DNA of 64,000 nucleotides. Source: Saprospiraceae bacterium (GTDB taxonomy: Bacteria; Bacteroidota; Bacteroidia; Chitinophagales; Saprospiraceae). Under the pieces are notes generated by a model, which worked only from the letters and a program-made list of their open reading frames with translations, was not told the DNA's origin and made no database searches. The stretch is taken from contig JAEUUU010000176.1 of NCBI GenBank assembly GCA_016787345.1, positions 41,798 to 105,797 on the forward strand. Reading direction: 5' to 3'. Position 1 is the first letter of the stretch. Each line of letters opens with the position of its first letter. This document shows positions 16,727 to 25,168 of the stretch, in pieces. The translations under genes were made by a program, and so were the position numbers.

Positions 16727-19462
16727 CTAACGGATCAATACGAATGCTGCCCAGAGCGCCGGCTGGTTGGGCGCTTCGCGGCGCATGTGGTTCTGGGCAT
16801 ACTGATAGGCGTCTGGAATGGTCGCGCCGCCAGCTTGCCATTTCCGGTAAAATTCGCGCATGAACAATTGGGTAAAATGATCGTCGACGCTCCATAGCGT
16901 CATCAGCACGTAATGCGCGCCGGCTATGCGGAAGGCTCTTTGAAGGCCATACACGCCTTCGTCCGACGACAATTCGCCCAGCCCTGTGCCGCAGGCCGAG
17001 AGCACCACCAACTCGGTATGGCTCAAATCCATCCGTGCAATCTCGTCGGCAGTCAGGATGCCGTCTTCCTGGTCGGGTAGTATTTCCTTCCCGCTCCACA
17101 CCCGGTTGGCGCCCGCGAGCACCATACCGGATCGAATAAGCGGGTTCCGGGCATCGACAAATCCCATACTCGCGTTGTCGTGCGGCTCGGGGTAAAAAAA
17201 GCCGTGGGTTGCCAGATGAATGACGTAGGGTGAGGGACCCTGTTTGAAGGACTCTTCTGTCGCCGCAGAATCGCTCAATCGAACGACCTCGAATTGCCGG
17301 CTTTCTAAATAATATGCAACCTCGTTGGCCTCGTCCAGCGTGGCCGGCAGGTAAACCCAGGTCTGGCCGGCAGTACCGTTTCTGAACCCGTTAGCGGATA
17401 CGCCGTTCAGCCTCGACTGAAAAGCGGACGCCTCCGGCCGCGTTGTGTTCGGGGCGATGGCTGCCGTACCGGCGCGGTCGTAATCGATTCCGCCCAAAAC
17501 CCGGGCGGTCTTTGGGCCGGGCGCCGGCTCAAGCAATCTGCCCGAAACGAGATCGCGGGTGGAGCCCACCCGCACAATTTGCAAGCGATCAGAAAAAACC
17601 TCGTCGGGGCCCACAGGTACTGCGCTCATATTGATCAGGTTGAATTGGCCGTAGGGCGACAGGTACAAGCGCGAAATATTGGGCAAAAGGGGCAGAAGCG
17701 GCTGTCCAACAAGCCATTGCAGGTTGTCGGTTTTTTGAGCCGAATAGCCGTATGCCTTTCGCAAGGCCGTGGATTTGGGGAACGAGGCCGCCGGACCGAA
17801 ATCGATAACTTTCGGGAGCGTTGAATTTTTATGGATAAAAAAGCCGACCAGATGAAGGCTGTCGTGCCAGGTAAAACCGCTGATTTCAAGCGCGGCTTCG
17901 CCGGGTTTCAGGGCGTTTTGTACGTCTTGCCAGTGAACGATCCGGCGGGCGTCGCGAAAAGCGTCCGAATGACGGGCCAGGCGGTTTTCAAGCAAGGTGG
18001 CGCGTTGTTGCAGGCTGTCGATATCGGGTCGGCGTTTGGCCGAGGGTTTTGCATATTGGGCGGTGAGCAAGGTTTGCAGGTCTTCCCATTCGGTAAATTC
18101 CCGACGGATTTCGGGGTCGGGAATATCGCGAAGCGATTGCATCATGCGGCGGCGGTTGTCAAAAAGCAGGTTTTTGGAAAGCAGCAGGTTGTCGTAGGCA
18201 ATACCCGAAAAAACACTGTCCTGCGGAAATTGCCAGGCCAGTTGGTTGGCCAGTTCGACCAAAGGGTACAATTGCTGCGCGAGCCCGCGCTGTTCGGCTT
18301 CGCCCATTTGACTAAAATTCAGCCGCATAAATTCGGCGCCGTGTTCCGATGCGAATGCCAGATGCCGGGCACTTGGTTCCAATTGCCCGAGCTGCGCATA
18401 GGTTTCGGCCAGTTCGCGGTGTTCTACCCAGCCTTGCGGGGCATAAATGCCGTATGAACTTTCCCGCAGGGCGGCCATCTCCTCCCACATTTCAATGGCC
18501 TGTTCGGTGTGGCCGCCGGCTTTTTTCACAATGGCCAGGGAGAACAGGTAAGAGGCATACAGCACGTGCGTTTTGCCCAAAAGACTGTCGATGCGTTGCA
18601 GGGCATCCTCCAGGTAGCGGTCGGCCAGTTCGTATTGACCGAGTTTGCAGTAAACAACGCCGATTTCGCCCAGACACGAAAAGTAGTTGGGGTGATTTTT
18701 GCCGTTATTGGCTTCGTTGATGGCCAGGGCTTCCTGAAACAGGCCGAGCGCCTCTTCGAGGTGTCCGTTGCGCCGCTGCAAAACGGCGAGGTTGTACAAA
18801 CGGGTGGCGTATTTCGGGTGTTTTTTGCCCAGCGAGCGGGCAGTAATATCGAGTGATTGCCGGTAATACGTGGCGGCCTGGTCGAAACGGCCGGTTTGTT
18901 CGCAGAGGATACCCGCGTTGTTGAGGAAAATGCCGTAGGTAGGGTCGTCTTTGCCAAACACCTCCGCGCTGGTGCTCAGCAATTCTTCAAAAGCGGCCAT
19001 GGAAAGGTTGTACTCCTGCAGGTCTTTGTAAAGCATGGCCAGGTTGTTGAGCCGGGTAAGGTAGTCTTCGTGGCGAGGCCCCAGGTAGCTGGCAGCATGG
19101 CGGAGAGCATCTTCCAGCGCCGGGCGGGCTTCGCGAAGTTTGCCGGCGTGGTGCAGAGTGGTGCCCAGGTTGTCGAGGCTGGTACCGATCAGCGGATGAG
19201 ATGGCGGGAAATGCGCCCGGGCAAAGGTGTTAGCCTCCTCGGCCAGTCGGGCAGATTCGAGATAATTACCTTTGTTGAAGGCCGTTTCCATAAGCCGGCC
19301 TATGGAATCCCAGACGAGGCTGTCGCGGACGAAAACGGTGTCGGATTGTGCTTGCGAACGCGATGTGGCGAAAGCCATGACGACGCAACACGCGATGAGC
19401 CGCAGCGATAACGACAGTATAGCCGATCCGAGGGAGCGGACGCCCAATTTGCAATAGTTCAT
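16727..19462 (-). CDS. TPR-CHAT domain protein (caspase-like)
   Basis: A 911-residue exported or envelope protein. A hydrophobic signal (RLIACCVVMAFATSRSQAQ) precedes about seven tetratricopeptide repeats (roughly residues 45-330; LDNLGTTLHHAGKLREA, LYNLAVLQRRNGHLEEAL). A helical middle region leads to a C-terminal CHAT domain, a caspase/separase-like peptidase fold. The expected dyad is present: H753 in HLATHGFF and C824 in VVLSACGTGLGE. The domain ends with the usual ALWAAFVL. CHAT proteins often act as proteases switched on by TPR sensing. The signal peptide puts this one outside the cytosol, unlike defence-type TPR-CHAT. It lies tail-to-tail with the sigma/anti-sigma pair. Confidence 0.88.
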   Translation of the reverse strand: MNYCKLGVRSLGSAILSLSLRLIACCVVMAFATSRSQAQSDTVFVRDSLVWDSIGRLMETAFNKGNYLESARLAEEANTFARAHFPPSHPLIGTSLDNLGTTLHHAGKLREARPALEDALRHAASYLGPRHEDYLTRLNNLAMLYKDLQEYNLSMAAFEELLSTSAEVFGKDDPTYGIFLNNAGILCEQTGRFDQAATYYRQSLDITARSLGKKHPKYATRLYNLAVLQRRNGHLEEALGLFQEALAINEANNGKNHPNYFSCLGEIGVVYCKLGQYELADRYLEDALQRIDSLLGKTHVLYASYLFSLAIVKKAGGHTEQAIEMWEEMAALRESSYGIYAPQGWVEHRELAETYAQLGQLEPSARHLAFASEHGAEFMRLNFSQMGEAEQRGLAQQLYPLVELANQLAWQFPQDSVFSGIAYDNLLLSKNLLFDNRRRMMQSLRDIPDPEIRREFTEWEDLQTLLTAQYAKPSAKRRPDIDSLQQRATLLENRLARHSDAFRDARRIVHWQDVQNALKPGEAALEISGFTWHDSLHLVGFFIHKNSTLPKVIDFGPAASFPKSTALRKAYGYSAQKTDNLQWLVGQPLLPLLPNISRLYLSPYGQFNLINMSAVPVGPDEVFSDRLQIVRVGSTRDLVSGRLLEPAPGPKTARVLGGIDYDRAGTAAIAPNTTRPEASAFQSRLNGVSANGFRNGTAGQTWVYLPATLDEANEVAYYLESRQFEVVRLSDSAATEESFKQGPSPYVIHLATHGFFYPEPHDNASMGFVDARNPLIRSGMVLAGANRVWSGKEILPDQEDGILTADEIARMDLSHTELVVLSACGTGLGELSSDEGVYGLQRAFRIAGAHYVLMTLWSVDDHFTQLFMREFYRKWQAGGATIPDAYQYAQNHMRREAPNQPALWAAFVLIR

Positions 19463-19565
19463 GACGAAGGATGTTCTAAGATTGCAAATATGCGGCGGAG
19501 GAATGGGAAACGGTTGCCGAGCCTGATTTTGAGGCGATTATTGGGTAGATTTCTTTAAAAAAGTT

Positions 19566-19612
19566 CAAAAACAAAAAGCCGCGCAGAGCATCCAGATTCT
19601 CCGCGCGGCCTC
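19566..19612 (-). terminator. Rho-independent terminator of recQ
   Basis: A hairpin with arms GCCGCGCAGAG and CTCCGCGCGGC (one mismatch) spans 19578-19609. It is followed on the minus strand by TTTTTGTTTTT, 27-70 bp past the recQ stop. Confidence 0.8.
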
Positions 19613-19638
19613 TTGTTTGCAAGCCACCAATCAGGGCC

Positions 19639-21855
19639 TCAGTTGGCGTAATCGCTCAAAAACTTCAATCGTATCAGCTGGATTTCCTCCCAGGTAATTT
19701 CCTCGTCTTTGAGTTCCTGATAGGCCACGTCCACGTCGGGCGTTTCGGCTTCCTTGAAGTATTCGATGATGGTTTCGCGCACGTACTCGTCGGGTACGAC
19801 TTTGTTGAGGTAGTAGTCGAGGCGGAGTTTGGTGCCCGAGTTGACGATGCCGTCGAGTTCTTCCATCAATTCCTGGAAGCTGAGGTCGTTGGATTTGGCG
19901 ATGTCTTCGAGCGGGATTTTTCGGTCGATGGACGTGATGATGTTGATCTTGGTTTTCGACTTGTTGGCCACCGTTTTGATGGTGATGTCCATCGGTCGTT
20001 CGATGTCGTTCTCTTCGCAGTATTTCTGGATGGCGTCGATAAAGGGTTGGGCGTATTTCTGCGCCTTGCCCTGCGACACGCCCGTGATTTTGCCCATGTC
20101 TTCCATCGAAATGGGATACTGGGTCGCCATTTCTTCGAGCGAGGGGTCCTGGAAAATGACGTAAGGCGGCAGGTTGTGTTTTTTGGCTACCTGTCGCCGC
20201 AGGTCTTTCAGGATGTTCATCAGGGTTTCGTCGAGCACGGCGGTACCGCCTTTTTCGTCGTCGAAATCGTATTCGCCGTCTTCAAAGTTGTGGTTGACGG
20301 TGATCTGGACCGGGAAGGGGTTTTGCAGGTATTTGCGGCCTTCTTCGGATACTTTCAGGAGGCCGAACTGTTCGATTTCCTTGTACACCAGGTTGTGAAT
20401 CATGGCGTGCCGGATGACCGAGTTCCAGAAGTTTTCGTCGTTGTGGTCTTCGCCCACGCCGAAGTTTTCGAGTTCGGTGAAACGAAAGTCCTTCATTTCC
20501 TTGGTTTCGCGGCCGAGGATGAAGTCGACGATCGTTTTCATCAGGTAGTTTTCGTTCAGTTCGAGGATGGAAGCGATCACGGCCTTCAGTTCCTCCTGTA
20601 CTTCTACTTTTTCTTTGGGTGTGCGGCAGTTGTCGCACATTTTATGGCAGTTGTGCTCGTCGAATTCTTCGCCGAAGTAGTGCAGCAGGAAGCGGCGGCG
20701 GCAGGAGGCGGTTTCCGCGTAGGCGACGACTTCCTGCATGAGTTGCACGCCCATTTCGCGTTCGGCGACGGGTTTGTCGCGCAGGAATTTTTCGAGCCTG
20801 ACGATGTCCTGATAATTGTAAAAAGCGATGCACTTGCCCGTCAGTCCGTCGCGGCCGGCACGGCCGGTTTCCTGGTAGTAGTTTTCGATGGATTTGGGGA
20901 TATCGTAGTGGATCACGAAGCGCACGTCGGGCTTGTCGATGCCCATACCGAAGGCGATGGTGGCGCAGATGACGTCGATTTCCTCCATGAGGAAGTCGTC
21001 CTGGGTTTTGGAGCGGGTTTTGGGATCGAGGCCGGCGTGATAGGGCGCGGCTTTGATATCGTTGACGGAGAGGACCTGGGCGAGGTCTTCGGCGGTTTTG
21101 CGGTTCTGGACGTAGATGATGCCCGATTCGTTGCGGAATTCCTCTTTGATCGTCTGGATGATCTGGCGAATCGTCTGGTCTTTTTTAACCTTCGGGCGGA
21201 TTTCGTAGAAGAGGTTGTCGCGATTGAACGACGAAACGAAGGTGTGTTCGCCTTCCATGCCCAGGTTTTTCAGGATATCCACCTGTACTTTGGGCGTCGC
21301 GGTGGCGGTGAGGGCGATGATGGGCACGCTGCCGGCGATGGCATCGAGCATGGCCCGGATGCGGCGGTACTCCGGCCGGAAATCGTGGCCCCATTCGGAG
21401 ATACAGTGGGCTTCGTCGACGGCGACGAAAGAGATTTCCGAGCTCCGGAAGAATTCGATATTTTCTTCTTTGGTCAGGGTTTCGGGGGCGACGTAGAGCA
21501 TTTTGGTTTTGCCGTCGCTGATGTCCTGCTTCACTTTTTTCATCTGCGCTTTGGTGAGCGAAGAGTTGAGAAAGTGCGCCACTTCGTCTTCATCGGAATA
21601 GCCGCGTATAGCGTCGACCTGGTTTTTCATCAGGGCGATGAGCGGGCTGATGATGATGGCGGTGCCGGGCAGCATAAGGGCGGGGAGTTGGTAGCAAAGA
21701 CTTTTACCGCCGCCGGTAGGCATAATCACGAAGGTATCTTTACCATCGAGCAGGCTTTGGATAATGGTGCGTTGTTCGCCTTTGAAGGCATCAAAACCGA
21801 AATAGCGGTGTAAGTTTTCCTGGAGGGTGTCGCGTTCAGTGGAAATCGCAGTCAT
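19639..21855 (-). CDS. recQ: ATP-dependent DNA helicase RecQ
   Basis: A 738-residue 3'-5' DNA helicase acting in recombination and replication repair. Helicase core motifs are visible: Walker A PTGGGKS at 46-52, DEAH in AVDEAHCISEWGHDFR, SAT-like ALTATATPKV, ATIAFGMGIDKPDVR and QETGRAGRDG. The zinc-binding RQC region follows (four Cys in CRRRFLLHYFGEEFDEHNC and CDNC), then an HRDC domain (LRRQVAKKHNLPPYVIFQD) and an extra C-terminal helical domain usual in Bacteroidota RecQ. ATG 21855 (MTAISTERD) is chosen over a TTG five codons upstream. It stands alone with its own terminator. Confidence 0.96.
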   Translation of the reverse strand: MTAISTERDTLQENLHRYFGFDAFKGEQRTIIQSLLDGKDTFVIMPTGGGKSLCYQLPALMLPGTAIIISPLIALMKNQVDAIRGYSDEDEVAHFLNSSLTKAQMKKVKQDISDGKTKMLYVAPETLTKEENIEFFRSSEISFVAVDEAHCISEWGHDFRPEYRRIRAMLDAIAGSVPIIALTATATPKVQVDILKNLGMEGEHTFVSSFNRDNLFYEIRPKVKKDQTIRQIIQTIKEEFRNESGIIYVQNRKTAEDLAQVLSVNDIKAAPYHAGLDPKTRSKTQDDFLMEEIDVICATIAFGMGIDKPDVRFVIHYDIPKSIENYYQETGRAGRDGLTGKCIAFYNYQDIVRLEKFLRDKPVAEREMGVQLMQEVVAYAETASCRRRFLLHYFGEEFDEHNCHKMCDNCRTPKEKVEVQEELKAVIASILELNENYLMKTIVDFILGRETKEMKDFRFTELENFGVGEDHNDENFWNSVIRHAMIHNLVYKEIEQFGLLKVSEEGRKYLQNPFPVQITVNHNFEDGEYDFDDEKGGTAVLDETLMNILKDLRRQVAKKHNLPPYVIFQDPSLEEMATQYPISMEDMGKITGVSQGKAQKYAQPFIDAIQKYCEENDIERPMDITIKTVANKSKTKINIITSIDRKIPLEDIAKSNDLSFQELMEELDGIVNSGTKLRLDYYLNKVVPDEYVRETIIEYFKEAETPDVDVAYQELKDEEITWEEIQLIRLKFLSDYAN

Positions 21856-22091
21856 CTTCTGATCTGTCAAGTTTGCGGGTCCTGTCGTTACGGTGCCTGA
21901 ACGCTCAGGCGCGGGATACGATGGAATTATGATAAAAAGTCAAAAACTCGGGTGCTGCGGGAGACTGATAATTGAGCCGATGAAGTTAGAAAAAAAGCCA
22001 ATTGCAAAGTTTGAATTGAACTTTTTTTTCGACTCCAGATGAGTTTCGTTGCGCACGCCCGACTTTCGGAGGACAAAGGCCAATTTCCTTT

Positions 22092-22144
22092 GCCGCGAAA
22101 GCGGCTTTTATACAAAAAGCCCCGACTTTTGCGGGGCCTTTTTC
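22092..22144 (+). terminator. Tandem terminator-like hairpins, possible sRNA 3' end
   Basis: First hairpin: GCCGC-GAAA-GCGGC (GNRA tetraloop) at 22092-22105 followed by TTTTA. Second: GCCCCG...CGGGGC followed by CTTTTT at 22114-22144. Both read as terminators on the plus strand, but no annotated plus-strand gene precedes them. They could end a small RNA or act on the recQ leader. Confidence 0.45.
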
Positions 22145-22275
22145 AAAAAGCCGCCAAAGATAGTAAAAATGTTTTGGAATTACACGCGAATTTTCCATGC
22201 ATTTTTTTGTCAAAACTATGTGACATTCGGGCGAATGTTTGGGCAGGCGCTCGGATTGATCGGAATTTCCAAATT

Positions 22276-22283
22276 TAATTTTG
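22276..22283 (+). promoter_or_regulatory. -7 promoter box of kdsD
   Basis: TAATTTTG fits TAnnTTTG. A TTG at 22256-22258 gives 17 bp to a possible -33 element. The box ends 6 nt before the TTG start codon at 22290. Confidence 0.55.
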
Positions 22284-22289
22284 TACTAA

Positions 22290-23273
22290 TTGGTCTTGAA
22301 AAAAAAATCCCCGATACTTGATACGGCTTGCCAAACCATTCGTATAGAAGCCGAAACATTATTGGCTCTGGCAGATAGCCTTGGCCAAACGCCGGATTTT
22401 GAATCCTGCGTAAAAGCACTGGCTGCCGGGCAGGGCAGACTGGTTATTACAGGCATCGGAAAAAGCGCCGTAGTGGCTCAAAAAATAGCGGCAACCCTCA
22501 ATTCGACGGGGCAGCCGGCCCTTTTCCTGCACGCCGCCGACGCCATCCACGGCGACCTGGGCATGATCCAGCCGGCCGACTTCGTGTTGTGTATTTCCAA
22601 AAGCGGAGAGACCCCCGAAATCAGGGTATTGGTCCCCCTGCTCAAAAACTTCGGCAACCCGCTTATTGCCATGACGGCCAACCGGGAATCTACCCTCGCC
22701 CGCCAGGCCGACTACGTGCTCTGGACGCCTGTGGAACAAGAGGCCGACCCCAACAACCTCGCCCCTACGGCCAGCACCACCGCCCAAATGGCGCTGGGAG
22801 ATGCCCTGGCCACGGCCCTGGTAGCACTGCGCGGGTTTTCGGCACAGGATTTTGCCAAATTCCACCCCGGCGGCGCACTCGGCAAACAGCTGTACCTGCG
22901 GGTGCGTGAACTGTACACACTCCACGAACGACCGGTGGTACCGCCACAGGCTACGTTGCCGGAAATCATCCATGAAATTTCTTCCAAACGCCTCGGCGCA
23001 ACAGCAGTACTCGACGATACGGGCCGCCTGCTCGGCATCATCACCGACGGCGACCTGCGTCGTATGCTCGCCCGCCGGGACACCGAACTGACCCAACTTT
23101 GCGCCGCCGACGTGCTGTCTCCTCACCCCAAAACCATCTCGCCCGATGCCCTGGCCGTAGATGCTCTGGCCATGCTGCGCCAATACTCGATCACGCAGCT
23201 CGTTGTTCTGGAAGACGACCAATACAAGGGTATGGTGCATCTGCACGATTTGGTGCGCGAAGGGCTGCTGTAG
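22290..23273 (+). CDS. kdsD: KpsF/GutQ-type sugar isomerase (arabinose-5-phosphate isomerase)
   Basis: A 327-residue cytosolic enzyme expected to convert ribulose 5-phosphate to arabinose 5-phosphate for Kdo synthesis in lipopolysaccharide. An N-terminal SIS domain (about 30-180; VITGIGKSAVVAQKIAATL, CISKSGETPEI) is followed by two CBS domains (about 205-327; GIITDGDLRRML). The length is normal. No ATG lies near the N-terminus. TTG 22290 or TTG 22296 must serve, and an in-frame stop sits just before 22290. The last codons CTG-TAG are the end of the repeat element that follows. Confidence 0.88.
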   Translation: MVLKKKSPILDTACQTIRIEAETLLALADSLGQTPDFESCVKALAAGQGRLVITGIGKSAVVAQKIAATLNSTGQPALFLHAADAIHGDLGMIQPADFVLCISKSGETPEIRVLVPLLKNFGNPLIAMTANRESTLARQADYVLWTPVEQEADPNNLAPTASTTAQMALGDALATALVALRGFSAQDFAKFHPGGALGKQLYLRVRELYTLHERPVVPPQATLPEIIHEISSKRLGATAVLDDTGRLLGIITDGDLRRMLARRDTELTQLCAADVLSPHPKTISPDALAVDALAMLRQYSITQLVVLEDDQYKGMVHLHDLVREGLL

Positions 23274-23450
23274 CGCCCTGTAGCGCCGACCTCCAGGTCG
23301 GCGAGTTTGAGGGCAGAAAACACCCGCGATCATCTGCCAAGGTGTACAATGATATTTACTGAAATGCGCCTACGGCAACAGCGCCTAATCGCGGGTATTT
23401 TCTTCTCTCAGCGTCGCCGACCTGGAGGTCGGCGCTACAGGGCGCTACAG
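23268..23450. repeat. Palindromic repeat element, copy A
   Basis: A 183-bp element bounded by a perfect 37-bp inverted repeat (23268-23304 with 23414-23450), containing the palindromic word GCCGACCTCCAGGTCGGC. A second inner pair, ACCCGCGAT (23322-23330) and ATCGCGGGT (23388-23396), brackets a 75-bp core. It sits exactly between the convergent genes kdsD and the winged-helix regulator and supplies the stop codon TAG of both (CTG-TAG). It probably forms a strong hairpin RNA and may act as a two-way terminator. Confidence 0.9.
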
Positions 23451-23729
23451 CGGAAAATACGTCTTCAAATCCTCGAAAAACACCTCGAACGCGGCAATAC
23501 CCGTCGGCGTGATTTTACAGATCGTCAAAGGATAACTCCCCTTGTAGGTTTTGACAACTTCGATATAACCCGCTTCCTGAAGTTTGGCGATCTGGGCACT
23601 GAGATTGCCCGCCGTGGCGCCCGTATGCTGTTTCAGGGCATTAAACTCCGCTTCCCTTGCCACCATTAAATGCGACATCACGGCAAGGCGCAATTGCGAC
23701 AACAAAAGAGGATCGAGGTCCTTAGTCAT
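23445..23729 (-). CDS. Winged-helix transcriptional regulator
   Basis: A 94-residue protein resembling small MarR/ArsR-like winged-helix regulators: QLRLAVMSHLMVAREAEF, LKQHTGATAGNLSAQIAKLQEAGYIEVVK (helix-turn-helix with recognition helix) and a wing before ITPTGIAAFEVF. ATG 23729 is chosen (MTKDLDPLL), giving an 8-bp overlap with the upstream membrane gene, so the two form an operon. Small regulators of this type commonly sit beside a membrane protein in Bacteroidota. Its last codons (CTG-TAG) fall in the end of repeat copy A. Confidence 0.8.
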   Translation of the reverse strand: MTKDLDPLLLSQLRLAVMSHLMVAREAEFNALKQHTGATAGNLSAQIAKLQEAGYIEVVKTYKGSYPLTICKITPTGIAAFEVFFEDLKTYFPL

Positions 23730-24318
23730 GCGCTGTACGAGATTGCTTGTTGAGGAGATAACCGGGCACAAGATAGCCCAAAACGGTCGCTACGGCCTGT
23801 GCCAGCAAATGTTGGTCGACAGTTAGCCAAATGCAAGCCACAGCCGCTATCCACATGGCTACGGCGCCCCATACCAGCGGTTGAAACCGGATCATATAGC
23901 CTGAAATAAAAACGGCAAACCCAACCAGTGTAAGAATAAACGGCACCGGCGATATGCTGTTCGTTACGGTCAACAGAATAATCAGCAGGAGTGAAATGCC
24001 AAACGCCAGCCATACTTTACCATACCATTCGCGCACCACGTTGTCCACCTTTTCTTGTTTGCCCCTGCGCCATTCGTAAATCATCGCCGCCGGAACGCCA
24101 ACCACGACCATGCCCAACCAAACCATCGACGCCTTTTGAGGTGGCCAGCCGGCAATGGCAGAAAAGTAATAATTGGCGATGCAGGCTGCAACCACCAGCC
24201 AACCCCACAGCAAATAATGAAATCCGCTTTCACGGACGCTTCGCTTGGCTAGATCGATTGTTTCGCGGATGATACGCAGACTCTCCTGCGGATTGAGGAT
24301 TTTTTCTTCGTTTTCCAT
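23722..24318 (-). CDS. Multi-pass membrane protein of unknown function
   Basis: A 198-residue inner-membrane protein with about five hydrophobic segments after a 30-residue charged N-terminus (NPQESLRIIRETIDLAKRSVRESG). Examples are FHYLLWGWLVVAACIANYYF, MVWLGMVVVGVPAAMIYEW and VWLAFGISLLLIILLTV. No enzyme motif is seen. It overlaps the winged-helix gene by 8 bp, so expression is probably coupled and the regulator may control the pair. A good promoter lies 35 bp upstream. Confidence 0.75.
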   Translation of the reverse strand: MENEEKILNPQESLRIIRETIDLAKRSVRESGFHYLLWGWLVVAACIANYYFSAIAGWPPQKASMVWLGMVVVGVPAAMIYEWRRGKQEKVDNVVREWYGKVWLAFGISLLLIILLTVTNSISPVPFILTLVGFAVFISGYMIRFQPLVWGAVAMWIAAVACIWLTVDQHLLAQAVATVLGYLVPGYLLNKQSRTAHD

Positions 24319-24353
24319 GTCGAACAGCAGATGTTTATCTTTTAAATTAAGAA

Positions 24354-24361
24354 CAAAGGTA
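24354..24361 (-). promoter_or_regulatory. Promoter of the membrane protein/regulator operon
   Basis: TACCTTTG (minus strand) matches TAnnTTTG. TTTG at 24382-24385 lies 20 bp further upstream as the -33 element, an ideal Bacteroidota spacing. Confidence 0.7.
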
Positions 24362-24418
24362 AACTAGTTTATTTATTAAACCAAATTTTTCTGCTGTAAC
24401 ATTGTTTGAAACGCCGAC

Positions 24419-24559
24419 CTGTAGCGCCGACCTCCAGGTCGGCGACATTCGCGCGGAAAAAACCCGCGATTTTCTAATAATGCTAAAAAAGACTGTTACT
24501 GCATTTCGCTGCCCCGGCAATCGCGCTGGATCGCGGGTTGTTGCTGCCCTCAGTGTCGC
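24419..24559. repeat. Palindromic repeat element, diverged copy B1
   Basis: Starts with CTGTAGCGCCGACCTCCAGG (palindromic end as in copy A). The inner ACCCGCGAT...ATCGCGGGT pair is kept, but the core is diverged, recognisable only by segments such as GTTACTGCATTTCGCTG and CGGCAA. The right palindrome is missing; copy B2 begins directly where it should be, so B2 may have inserted into or recombined with B1. It lies in the 400-bp gene-free gap 24319-24718. Confidence 0.7.
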
Positions 24560-24724
24560 CTGTAGCGCCGACCTCCAGGTCGGCGACGCCGTGAGCAGAA
24601 AAAACCCGCGATTAGGCGTTATTGCCGGAGGCGCATTTCAGTAAATATCATCGTACACCTTGGCAGATGATCGCGGGTATTTTCTGCCCTCAAATTCGCC
24701 GACCTGGAGAGGTCGGCGCTACAG
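24560..24724. repeat. Palindromic repeat element, copy B2
   Basis: Full-length relative of copy A in the opposite orientation. The reverse complement of its 75-bp core differs from the A core at only about four positions. The right palindrome carries a 2-bp insertion (CCTGGAGAGGTCGG). Its right end CTACAG supplies the stop codon of the neighbouring minus-strand gene. A and B2 therefore form a large inverted repeat flanking the regulator/membrane operon. Confidence 0.88.
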
Positions 24725-25168
24725 ACGGCGGCGCGTATCGATAATATACTGAATCCGCCATCCCTCTGCTGTTTTCACCAATTGAAATGAATTGGTACCG
24801 GTATGCGACACTTTTCCATTGATATAAAACTTGTACGGCGTCCAGACACTGGCCAGCGATTTTTCTACATGAATGGCCTCAAATTCAATGACCTCACGGT
24901 ATTTGTCCTTGGAAGGCGCACCGACTACGCTCAGAAACTCGCCAAAATCTTCGGTAAAAATCTTCATTTCTCCATTTCGGTCGGCCATGAAGGTTTGCAT
25001 AACGGGCTCCGCGGTACAGGTACGCCGGATGAGAGCGGTATCACCCCGTTCCATACCTTCAAAAAACTGGTTGATAACCGCTTTAATCGCTTTTTCGTCA
25101 CTTTGAGCGTCGAGGGATACGGAAGAAATCACCATCAGACAGAGCAGGGCAAGTCGGAAAATTTTCAT
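24719..25168 (-). CDS. Secreted NTF2-like (SnoaL/lumazine-binding type) protein
   Basis: A 149-residue protein with signal peptide MKIFRLALLCLMVISSVSLDAQ and an NTF2-like alpha+beta domain (KAVINQFFEGMERGDTALI at the start, GWRIQYIIDTRR at the end). Similar small exported proteins are often annotated as putative lumazine-binding proteins; neither a ligand nor an activity can be inferred. The C-terminus (Leu, TAG) is encoded by the edge of repeat element B2, so the natural end may have been altered by that element. Confidence 0.75.
   Translation of the reverse strand: MKIFRLALLCLMVISSVSLDAQSDEKAIKAVINQFFEGMERGDTALIRRTCTAEPVMQTFMADRNGEMKIFTEDFGEFLSVVGAPSKDKYREVIEFEAIHVEKSLASVWTPYKFYINGKVSHTGTNSFQLVKTAEGWRIQYIIDTRRRL

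Larger units (their letters stand above)
21856..22289. other. Gene-free interval between recQ and kdsD
   Basis: This 434-bp stretch between divergent genes holds two hairpins (22092-22144) and the kdsD promoter box at 22276. I see no supported protein gene here; the short open frames lack coding character. The first 200 bp is moderately AT-rich and presumably carries the recQ promoter. Confidence 0.6.

Noticed and set aside
20047-21813. Long plus-strand open frame opposite recQ
   Set aside because: It is antisense to a clear RecQ helicase and has a Phe/Val/Asp-biased composition typical of the complement of GC-rich coding DNA.
23271-23450. Short open frames encoding CSADLQVGD-like peptides within the palindromic repeats
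   Set aside because: They are translations of the palindromic repeat itself in several frames and have no independent gene support.
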